NCBI GenBank assembly: GCA_946558695.1
Contig: CAMNTQ010000001.1
Coordinates: 62,001 to 126,000, forward strand
Source: an uncultured Lachnospiraceae bacterium
GTDB lineage: Bacteria > Bacillota > Clostridia > Lachnospirales > Lachnospiraceae
Length of the DNA: 64,000 bases
Direction of reading: 5' to 3'
Of this stretch, positions 18,620-25,131 are shown piece after piece (the stretch's first letter is position 1; each line of letters begins with the position of its first letter). The notes under the pieces are model-generated. The model was not told where the DNA came from. It searched no databases and worked only from the letters and a program-made list of their open reading frames with translations. The position numbers and the translations under genes are program-made.

Positions 18620-19111
18620 CTGGTGTTTTTCGGCTTTATTTTCAGCCTGCCTTTCCAGCTCTTCCTGCCTTTTCTGTATTTTTTTCATGAGAAAATCCTT
18701 ATAATCGTGATGTTTGCTAAATTGGAAGGTGATTTTGTCTTTCCCTCCGAGGCGGTTAACCTCGTCAAGTAACTGCTTCCATAAATCCTTATTCTTTACA
18801 TCCTCCCCGTCAGGCTTCTTCCACTCCGACCGGCTCCATCCTTCCGGCCGGTCCTGCTGGTAGCTCCCTATGATATAGCTGCACCCGGTGTAAATGACTA
18901 CCTTCCAGGGCCTTAGCTCTTTAAGTGCAGAAATGATTGCCAGAAGGACGCTGCGATGGTAAGTAGTTTTCTTTTCCATACCGACTGTCCACTTAGTTGC
19001 CGGGCCTTTGCTGGTCTGATACTCAATAATCGCTGCATACCATCCATCTTTCACGCAAGGGCCTGCAAGGGTGGTCTCTATGTATATCTTTACCTCTTTC
19101 TCTTCCTGCAT
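18611..19111 (-). CDS. RNase H-like fold protein
   Basis: VKIYIETTLAGPCVKDGWYAAIIEYQTSKGPATKWTVGMEKKTTYHRSVLLAIISALKEL...VVIYTGCSYI. Confidence 0.6.
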   Translation of the reverse strand: MQEEKEVKIYIETTLAGPCVKDGWYAAIIEYQTSKGPATKWTVGMEKKTTYHRSVLLAIISALKELRPWKVVIYTGCSYIIGSYQQDRPEGWSRSEWKKPDGEDVKNKDLWKQLLDEVNRLGGKDKITFQFSKHHDYKDFLMKKIQKRQEELERQAENKAEKHQKR

Positions 19112-19112
19112 T

Positions 19113-19860
19113 TTAAATCCTCCTGTTGATCTGGATCAGCGTGTAATACCGGTATCTGCACCCGGTTACCGGATTGATCCCCTCATAAAAGCTTGCCTTA
19201 TCCAGACAGTAGCCTTCCTTCTCCATCGGCTTTTTCGGCCAGCGCGCCAGCTTCCTTCTCTCCGGCTCCTGAACCGGCAGGTTTTGTGATGAATGGTGGC
19301 TGGTCTCCACCAGATTTTCACCATACTTATTTGCCGTTTCCGGAGTCTTGGTTATATATCCGGCCAGATTCGCAAATCCCCCTTCTTCATACAGGTGCTT
19401 GAACGTCACCATCCCGTGGGGCCATGCTTTTTTAAGGATCAGGTCTGCATCCGGGATCCGGTTGATGATTAGGTGGATGTGCCATGATCCATTCGGGCCT
19501 ACTTCAATATTGCGGATCCACCGGAGCTCATATCCTCTTTTCCGGAATCCCCTCCTTACTTTTCTGATCGCTTTTCCAAAGTCTAGCACTGCCGCTTTCA
19601 TGTCCTGGGGCCTTGCCGCCCTGCGGTACGTCAGGAGTGCAAGGTAATCATTTTCCTGAAACCATGTCTTTAACTTATGCCTTGCTTTCCTCTCCCGGTT
19701 CCACTGGTTCCTTTTCCGGATCTGTTCAGGAGTGGTCCCCTTTTTCTTCTCCCTCTTTTCCCCCGGCGCCCCGTACCTTCCATCCAGATACTCATAAATC
19801 TCTATGGAGTTTTCGAACCCGTAGGTCAGCCTCCTGTATTTCTTCTGTCTCTTTTTCATG
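19113..19860 (-). CDS. HUH endonuclease-like replication initiation protein
   Basis: GPNGSWHIHLIINRIP contains an H-U-H motif; downstream GYITKTPETANKYGENL has Tyr/Lys; start at MKKRQKKYRRLTYGF chosen because the longer frame (to 19940) crosses a terminator hairpin. Confidence 0.65.
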
Positions 19861-19901
19861 CCGTCTGTCCTTATTTTAATATTCTTAACAAGTGATAAAA
19901 A

Positions 19902-19937
19902 CGGGCGGAAATCCCGTATTCCCTTGACTTTCCGCCC
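19902..19937 (-). terminator. leader attenuator terminator upstream of the rep-like gene
   Basis: Minus strand GGGCGGAAA-17 nt-TTTCCGCCC then GTTTTTATC. Confidence 0.75.
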
Positions 19938-19952
19938 CACAGATGGTATGAT
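19924..19952 (+). promoter_or_regulatory. promoter for antisense RNA
   Basis: TTGACT (19924-19929), 17-nt spacer, TATGAT (19947-19952). Confidence 0.7.
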
Positions 19953-19958
19953 TTATAT

Positions 19959-20023
19959 GTGGATATTAATCTGTGGTGGCGGAAGCCACGGGCACATCTA
20001 TTGCCGTAGGTGTGCTTATTTTT
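19959..20023 (+). ncRNA. candidate countertranscript RNA antisense to rep leader
   Basis: Starts ~7 nt after -10; GTGGC-GGAA-GCCAC hairpin; ends at GCACATCT-attgccgt-AGGTGTGC followed by TTATTTTTTTC. Confidence 0.65.
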
Positions 20024-20054
20024 TTCTTATCCGGGGCTTGTCCGCCCCGTCCTC

Positions 20055-20318
20055 CTATCCTGCCTTCCGGTCATATCCCGCAGCTCCTTCCCAGCAATGC
20101 ATCCGAAGGACTCCCATTGCCTTTTCATAGCATGCTATGTCCTCCTTCTCCTCCACTTTGCAGATGCAGTTCTTCTCAGAGCCTTTCCGCTCCCAGATCT
20201 CTATGATCCCGTCGCTGTAGGCGCTGAAGCTTAAGTGGATCTTTAAATCGCTGCTCTTTTGAAGTTCCCTGTATAACCCGAAAAACTGGTTGATCACTTC
20301 CCTGTATTCTTCATCCAC
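20055..20318 (-). CDS. hypothetical phage protein
   Basis: 87-aa ORF in operon direction. Confidence 0.45.
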   Translation of the reverse strand: MDEEYREVINQFFGLYRELQKSSDLKIHLSFSAYSDGIIEIWERKGSEKNCICKVEEKEDIACYEKAMGVLRMHCWEGAAGYDRKAG

Positions 20319-20346
20319 AACTGATCCGCTCTCCTTCGTCCGGTAT

Positions 20347-20437
20347 TTGACGTTTCCCCCTTTTTCTGTTACAATGATGTTGCTTGATTAGGTGAGCGCT
20401 TACTGTCTTGGCGGACGTTATGTAAGCGCTCTTTTCC
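20347..20437 (+). ncRNA. candidate small RNA (promoter plus intrinsic terminator)
   Basis: TTGACG-17-TACAAT, then GAGCGCTTAC...GTAAGCGCTC perfect 10-bp stem and CTTTTCC. Confidence 0.5.
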
Positions 20438-20682
20438 TACCACCATTTGAGGCCCTCCGGTGTCTCTTCGTAATGCCACCGGCTCCCGTCTTCATACTGT
20501 ACGCAGACAATGTCTTTCTTTCCTTCATGCAGCCATGCATCCGACACTTCACCATGCGTCCAGTCTTCAAAGGCTTTCTTATGCTCTCTGGCATACTGAT
20601 CCGCCCTCTCTTTCAGTTCCTTCATCCTTGACATTTTTTCACCTCCCCGCATCATGCGCAATTCAGCAATACCAGAATGCAT
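20437..20682 (-). CDS. hypothetical phage protein
   Basis: 81-aa ORF in operon direction; likely start MSRMKELKERADQ. Confidence 0.45.
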   Translation of the reverse strand: MHSGIAELRMMRGGEKMSRMKELKERADQYAREHKKAFEDWTHGEVSDAWLHEGKKDIVCVQYEDGSRWHYEETPEGLKWW

Positions 20683-20804
20683 GCCGTAGAGCCTGCCGTA
20701 ACCCCGATCAGGAATACACCGATCAGAAGGAGTATGCTCCGGATCGCTTTCTGCCGTCTTCTATTTACGCGCCGCCTTGCCTGTTTGATACTGTTTGTTT
20801 TCAA
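20652..20804 (-). CDS. small single-TM protein (50 aa, TTG start)
   Basis: (M)KTNSIKQARRRVNRRRQKAIRSILLLIGVFLIGVTAGSTACILVLLNCA*; GGAGGAGG upstream. Confidence 0.45.
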   Translation of the reverse strand: MKTNSIKQARRRVNRRRQKAIRSILLLIGVFLIGVTAGSTACILVLLNCA

Positions 20805-20828
20805 TGGCTTGTCCTCCTCCTTACCGCC

Positions 20829-20957
20829 TTAGGCGGTTTTATCTTCCTCAACACGTTCTATTGTATAAGGGATTTTTGCTCGCTCCTGCTCTTCCAAAAG
20901 TGAGATAAGAACAGCGTGGATCTTTGGTATATCTAATCCCCTGAAATCCGCATCCAT
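20829..20957 (-). CDS. small hypothetical protein (42 aa)
   Basis: MDADFRGLDIPKIHAVLISLLEEQERAKIPYTIERVEEDKTA*. Confidence 0.4.
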   Translation of the reverse strand: MDADFRGLDIPKIHAVLISLLEEQERAKIPYTIERVEEDKTA

Positions 20958-21017
20958 ATCTTTCACCACTCTCCTTTTACTCCTTTAAATGTATGAACCA
21001 CTGTTTGTACTTGTTGC

Positions 21018-21152
21018 TTACTTTTTCACAGATTGCCGCGCTTTACATCCATGTCTATGCTTCCTTGCGTAAGCGGTCATTCTCTGCTTACATATCTCTT
21101 TGTTACTCTTTGATAACTCAATGTTATTGCTAAACTGAATTATATTGCTCAA
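21018..21152 (-). CDS. small hypothetical protein (44 aa, TTG start)
   Basis: (M)SNIIQFSNNIELSKSNKEICKQRMTAYARKHRHGCKARQSVKK*; preceded by the GGATAGGGAG boundary motif. Confidence 0.4.
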   Translation of the reverse strand: MSNIIQFSNNIELSKSNKEICKQRMTAYARKHRHGCKARQSVKK

Positions 21153-21208
21153 TCTATGTCGTCTCCCTATCCTGCTGCCCGATGGCATTTCTTTATACTC
21201 TTTTTATC

Positions 21209-21237
21209 TTGTTAATTTGTTTCAGCTCTCCTATAAT
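21209..21237 (+). promoter_or_regulatory. array promoter copy A
   Basis: TTGTTA-17-TATAAT. Confidence 0.8.
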
Positions 21238-21241
21238 TTAA

Positions 21242-21268
21242 GTACGGGACACTGCCATGTCCGAGTAC
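21242..21268 (+). promoter_or_regulatory. 5'UTR hairpin copy A
   Basis: GTAC g GGACA-CTGCCA-TGTCC ga GTAC. Confidence 0.75.
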
Positions 21269-21289
21269 GTAAGAAAAGGAGGAATTTTT

Positions 21290-21487
21290 ATGGTAAAGAT
21301 AGTTCGCGGCTACTGCCCTACACAAGATACAGATTACTCCGTAGCCATTACCTATGTTGATGCCTCAACGCTTCAAGAATCCTGCCATATTAAAGGAACT
21401 TTTAGATGCAAATATAATCTTTACGGCGACAAATGCGATTCTCCTAATGAATGTCCTATATATGCATCAGCTCCTCAGTCGCTCTAG
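21290..21487 (+). CDS. array plus gene 1, Cys-containing small protein (65 aa)
   Basis: MVKIVRGYCPTQDTDYSVAITYVDASTLQESCHIKGTFRCKYNLYGDKCDSPNECPIYASAPQSL; GGAGG SD. Confidence 0.7.
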   Translation: MVKIVRGYCPTQDTDYSVAITYVDASTLQESCHIKGTFRCKYNLYGDKCDSPNECPIYASAPQSL

Positions 21488-21763
21488 GTTTGTCAATTGT
21501 TTTTCCGTAACTAAGCCGGAGTCGATTAGACTTTGTTTTGCTATATAAAACTCACTGTACGGCTCCGGCAACTCAAGAATCGCATCGGACTCAAATAACA
21601 TATCTGTAGACGCTATTGATAATTGTATAATTGGAGCCCCCGATGCTTTATGGGATATAGAATATCCAGTAACCTTTTTAACCTCTTTCCCATCTATAGT
21701 TACTTTTGCATGAATGCCATCTGTCCTAATTGTTAACTTTGATTTATTCATCTTTCTTCCCAT
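21467..21763 (-). CDS. array minus gene 1 (98 aa), hypothetical
   Basis: GGAGG SD at 21767ff; 3' end overlaps plus gene 1 tail-to-tail. Confidence 0.6.
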   Translation of the reverse strand: MGRKMNKSKLTIRTDGIHAKVTIDGKEVKKVTGYSISHKASGAPIIQLSIASTDMLFESDAILELPEPYSEFYIAKQSLIDSGLVTEKQLTNLERLRS

Positions 21764-21840
21764 TCACCTCCTATCCTGCTGCCGCTCTCCACTCCTTTTG
21801 CATTTTCCGCTACTAATCCAGCATATTCATCTCATCCCTA

Positions 21841-21869
21841 TTGTTAATTTCTTCCAGACCCTATATAAT
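21841..21869 (+). promoter_or_regulatory. array promoter copy B
   Basis: TTGTTA-17-TATAAT. Confidence 0.8.
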
Positions 21870-21873
21870 CTAA

Positions 21874-21900
21874 GTAAAGGCTCCCGCCAGAGCCGAATAC
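21874..21900 (+). promoter_or_regulatory. 5'UTR hairpin copy B
   Basis: GTA aa GGCTC-CCGCCA-GAGCC gaa TAC. Confidence 0.75.
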
Positions 21901-21919
21901 AAAAGAAAGGAAAAAAACA

Positions 21920-22105
21920 ATGGAATATACACAAATCGAAATCGCTTTTAATGAAATAATAGAAACCTACAAAAATGAAGCCTCTCAATACTCACAATAC
22001 TGTCCTGAAGAGCTGTTATATGCTTTTGAGCATTTGTATAATGCACAAATTCACGCACTGGAATCTCTAAAACATATTTTTACTTCTGACAAATTTTATA
22101 GCTAG
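21920..22105 (+). CDS. array plus gene 2 (61 aa), hypothetical
   Basis: MEYTQIEIAFNEIIETYKNEASQYSQYCPEELLYAFEHLYNAQIHALESLKHIFTSDKFYS; SD AAAGGA. Confidence 0.65.
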   Translation: MEYTQIEIAFNEIIETYKNEASQYSQYCPEELLYAFEHLYNAQIHALESLKHIFTSDKFYS

Positions 22106-22263
22106 CTTTTTGTGGTGGGTTCTTCGGAATCCGCCCAGTCAAAATACTTTTTAAGTATGTTTTCTACTATTTCTAAATCTTCTTTGTTTTTATTCAACTT
22201 TTTTTCTGACAAAGCGATAGTTGATTTTAAATACTCTCTTACCCCCAACATAAATTCTTTCAT
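22102..22263 (-). CDS. array minus gene 2 (53 aa), hypothetical
   Basis: MKEFMLGVREYLKSTIALSEKKLNKNKEDLEIVENILKKYFDWADSEEPTTKS; GGGAGG SD; stop overlaps plus gene 2 stop by 4 bp. Confidence 0.6.
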   Translation of the reverse strand: MKEFMLGVREYLKSTIALSEKKLNKNKEDLEIVENILKKYFDWADSEEPTTKS

Positions 22264-22319
22264 CTCATACCACCTCCCTATCCTGCCGCCCGACGGCATT
22301 TCTTTATACTCTTTTTATC

Positions 22320-22348
22320 TTGTTAATTTGTTTCAGCTCTCCTATAAT
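22320..22348 (+). promoter_or_regulatory. array promoter copy C
   Basis: TTGTTA-17-TATAAT; ~58 bp around it almost identical to copy A. Confidence 0.8.
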
Positions 22349-22352
22349 TTAG

Positions 22353-22379
22353 ATACAGGCATCTGCCATGCCCAAGTAT
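22353..22379 (+). promoter_or_regulatory. 5'UTR hairpin copy C
   Basis: ATAC a GGCAT-CTGCC-ATGCC caa GTAT. Confidence 0.75.
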
Positions 22380-22400
22380 TTAAAGAAAGGAGATTGCACT

Positions 22401-22577
22401 ATGACAAACGAACAACTTGCACATGATTTAGCTGTTGCACACGTAGCCGGTAAACAACTATCACCTGATATTCTGGTTGATGAGTATCAAAAGAACTATG
22501 CAGTAATTCTTGAGTACTTACGCTCCCAACCAAAGCCTAAAGTTAAAATTCATAGTAAAAATGATATCGGATTTTAA
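22401..22577 (+). CDS. array plus gene 3 (58 aa), hypothetical
   Basis: MTNEQLAHDLAVAHVAGKQLSPDILVDEYQKNYAVILEYLRSQPKPKVKIHSKNDIGF; SD AAAGGAG. Confidence 0.65.
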   Translation: MTNEQLAHDLAVAHVAGKQLSPDILVDEYQKNYAVILEYLRSQPKPKVKIHSKNDIGF

Positions 22578-22963
22578 ACGGAATGAAGCTGCATAATTAT
22601 ATCTTTTGCATCATCAAGGATATCAAAGGCATATTTCACTGGAAGTCGATCTGAATTTTGCGATATAGTATCCAATACTTTCAGTGAAATCCTTGCTAAT
22701 TCGTAATTATTCGTAAAATTAAGGTTTCCTTCCTCCATTGCTTCATTTCCAGCCTTCTCATATTTCCCTATATTGTCAACTCTTATCTTTTCAAGGCACA
22801 TTTCTTCAATCGTATAACGACAAATATCAAGCGCTAATTCAGGTGTTACGTCGATATTACTTTTAACAAGAACTTCTTTTATGCCATTCTGAACATTGGT
22901 AAATTTATCGCCCAATGACTGTTCTAGCCTTTGTTTTTCTTTCACATGTTTTTCTGCATCCAT
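22574..22963 (-). CDS. array minus gene 3 (129 aa), hypothetical
   Basis: MDAEKHVKEKQRLEQSLGDKFTNVQNGIKEVL...; stop overlaps plus gene 3 stop by 4 bp. Confidence 0.6.
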   Translation of the reverse strand: MDAEKHVKEKQRLEQSLGDKFTNVQNGIKEVLVKSNIDVTPELALDICRYTIEEMCLEKIRVDNIGKYEKAGNEAMEEGNLNFTNNYELARISLKVLDTISQNSDRLPVKYAFDILDDAKDIIMQLHSV

Positions 22964-22979
22964 TTTCGTACCTCACCTC

Positions 22980-23240
22980 CTATCCTGCTGCCGCTCTTCG
23001 TTCAATACTTTGAACCTTTTCTTTAAAAAAATAATCAGGTATATCTTGGCTACGCAATTCCAAACACAAAATTGCTCTATTCATTTCTGTCTGTGTCCAC
23101 GCTCTTTTTCCTCCGATTTTTAGCGATAATGAACGTTCTGACATGCCTAATGCCTTTGCAAAGTTGGATTGTGTACCATATTTTTCCCGGATTCTACCAC
23201 TTAGTTTGCTATAATCAAATGACATATATTTCACCTCCAT
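22980..23240 (-). CDS. Cro-like HTH regulator (DUF739-like)
   Basis: MSFDYSKLSGRIREKYGTQSNFAKALGMSERSLSLKIGGKRAWTQTEMNRAILCLELRSQDIPDYFF. Confidence 0.8.
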   Translation of the reverse strand: MEVKYMSFDYSKLSGRIREKYGTQSNFAKALGMSERSLSLKIGGKRAWTQTEMNRAILCLELRSQDIPDYFFKEKVQSIERRAAAG

Positions 23241-23253
23241 TCATCTTTATTCG

Positions 23254-23360
23254 GTTCAATATCTTGAACTTATTTAATCTTAACATCTATATATAAACAA
23301 GTCAATACTTAAATTCAAAATTTTGAACTATTTGTTTTTTAGTCTTGAACTTTTGTTCAA
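23254..23360. promoter_or_regulatory. cro/cI intergenic operators
   Basis: Palindromes GTTCAATATCTTGAAC (23254-23269), TTCAAAATTTTGAAC (23314-23328), TTGAACTTTTGTTCAA (23345-23360). Confidence 0.75.
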
Positions 23361-23395
23361 TATATGATACATTGATTACAGGAGGTGAATTCCTT

Positions 23396-23773
23396 TTGAA
23401 AAAATATAACACTTCTGATCGATTGCACCAAATAATGAATGAGCGCAATTTAAGACAAATTGATATTCTCAACCTAACAATTCCATATTGCGAAAAATAC
23501 GGTGTTAAGATGAACAAATCAGATATCAGCCAATACGTATCAGGAAAGGTTGAGCCTAATCAAGACAAACTTGCAATTTTGGGTATGGCTTTAAATTTAA
23601 ACGAAGCATGGTTGATGGGATATGATACTCCACCAAGGCGAAAAACTCTATCGTCTACAGAAGCAAAGAATGATTTTGAATTAGTAGAAAAGTTTTCTAT
23701 GTTGTCTGACTCAGATAAAGAATTAGTATTAAATCTTATCAATTCATTATTAGAAAAGGCAGGTCTGATTTAG
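23396..23773 (+). CDS. phage CI-like repressor, XRE family HTH
   Basis: TTG start after GGAGGTGAATTCCTT; KKYNTSDRLHQIMNERNLRQIDILNLTIPYCEKYGVKMNKSDISQYVSGKVEPNQDKLAILGMALNLNEAWLMGYD. Confidence 0.85.
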   Translation: MKKYNTSDRLHQIMNERNLRQIDILNLTIPYCEKYGVKMNKSDISQYVSGKVEPNQDKLAILGMALNLNEAWLMGYDTPPRRKTLSSTEAKNDFELVEKFSMLSDSDKELVLNLINSLLEKAGLI

Positions 23774-24106
23774 TCCCACCTTTTTAATACTAACATAACA
23801 TACATAAGTAGATACTCCAAAACACTCTCATTATTGATGGATTTAATAATTGCAATTAGTTTTTTCTTCTTTGCATTTATATCTTTATCCATATGTAATA
23901 CCTCCCCGCGTTTATTTAGAACGTGTGTTTGTATTCGTTAAAAATATAATACTACTATTTGCATAAAATATCAATTGTCAAATTCAAACAAACGTTCTTG
24001 TAAATATTTGTAAGATTTTTTCTTTTACTTATAAGACACTTGAGGCAGGAAGAACTAACGGGAAATTTGAAATCGTCCCAGATATGGGACACTTATTATA
24101 AATAAA

Positions 24107-24145
24107 GGTAATAATAGTGTATGACTGGAACGCTATTACTATAAA
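24107..24145 (+). repeat. leader repeat L1
   Basis: ggtaataatagtgtatgactggaacgctattactataaa. Confidence 0.8.
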
Positions 24146-24171
24146 AAAAACAAAAAAGAGAGGAAAATATT

Positions 24172-24468
24172 ATGGCATGTCCGAAATGTGGAAGCGAAAA
24201 TATCACTTATCAAAGGGAACAAACAGGAAATATTGGAGCAGGAACAAATAAAGTAGTTATCCAAGAGGCCAAAAAAAGCAAAGGTTGTTTGTACTGGTTT
24301 TTTATAGGATGGTGGTGGAAACCTATATATTGGCTATATTGGGGATTATGGAAAAGTCTGCTATTTGGTGGAAAAAATCGAGGTGGCTTAAATGTACATG
24401 CAAGCAAAACTCTAAATGTTACTATGGCCATTTGTCAAGATTGCGGATATAGTTGGAAAGTTAAATAG
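24172..24468 (+). CDS. zinc-ribbon protein with aromatic hydrophobic segment
   Basis: CPKCGSE...CLYWFFIGWWWKPIYWLYWGLWKSLLF...CQDCGYSW. Confidence 0.7.
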   Translation: MACPKCGSENITYQREQTGNIGAGTNKVVIQEAKKSKGCLYWFFIGWWWKPIYWLYWGLWKSLLFGGKNRGGLNVHASKTLNVTMAICQDCGYSWKVK

Positions 24469-24567
24469 ACTTTAAAACATAGAAAAGATCTCTTCTATAG
24501 TTACTTATTTGTAGGATATCCCCAATACGAATCTATTTGAAAATGATTTAAAAACCAGAAAAGAGCG

Positions 24568-24804
24568 ATGATTATGAGATGCACGAGTTGTAAAAGCGGA
24601 GAAAAGGGGGAAAGTAAAACATCATATTTTGCGCAGCTTAAATCATGTTATGCAATTATTGAAAATGTACCATGTTTGAAATGCACTCAATGCGGAGATG
24701 AAGTTTTCAGAGGTTCTGTTGTAGAAAAGATTGACGATATTCTCGATAATTTGGAAAAGATTGTGAGTAAGATTTCCATTATTGATTATTCAAAGGTTGC
24801 ATAA
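24568..24804 (+). CDS. YgiT/MqsA-type zinc-finger protein
   Basis: MRCTSCKSGEK...ENVPCLKCTQCGDEVF. Confidence 0.7.
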   Translation: MIMRCTSCKSGEKGESKTSYFAQLKSCYAIIENVPCLKCTQCGDEVFRGSVVEKIDDILDNLEKIVSKISIIDYSKVA

Positions 24805-24823
24805 TAGGGAACCGCTAATGCAT

Positions 24824-25021
24824 TCATTTATAAGGGGAGTCGATTAAATCTGAAATACGAACCTTCAGATTTTTAGCTAGAATTTCTAACATATCTGCTG
24901 TAGGAGATACTTCCCCGTTTACAATTCTGTTTATGGTGGATTTGGAAACTCCGGTCATTATTGACACTTGACGTACTGATAGATTCCTGTCGTTCATGAT
25001 TTTATCCAGTAATATTTTCAT
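24824..25021 (-). CDS. XRE family HTH regulator
   Basis: MNDRNLSVRQVSIMTGVSKSTINRIVNGEVSPTADMLEILAKNLKVRISDLI. Confidence 0.8.
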   Translation of the reverse strand: MKILLDKIMNDRNLSVRQVSIMTGVSKSTINRIVNGEVSPTADMLEILAKNLKVRISDLIDSPYK

Positions 25022-25067
25022 ATACTTATTTTATAACGTAATAAACGGAAAACTACTGGTAAATATA

Positions 25068-25106
25068 GGTAATAATAGTGTTAGACTGGAACGCTGTTAC
25101 TATAAA
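25068..25106 (+). repeat. leader repeat L2
   Basis: ggtaataatagtgttagactggaacgctgttactataaa. Confidence 0.8.
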
Positions 25107-25131
25107 TCTAAAGAGGAAAGAGGGAAAATTA

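Noticed and set aside
19973-20206. Plus ORF MVAEATGTSIAVGVLIFFLSGACP... as a type I toxin-like peptide
   Set aside because: No SD, the frame crosses the intrinsic terminator at 19992-20023, and the region is better explained as antisense RNA; not fully excluded.
23302-23517. Minus ORF opposite the repressor start and 23345 ATG extension
   Set aside because: Overlaps operators; TTG at 23396 with a strong SD is the better repressor start.
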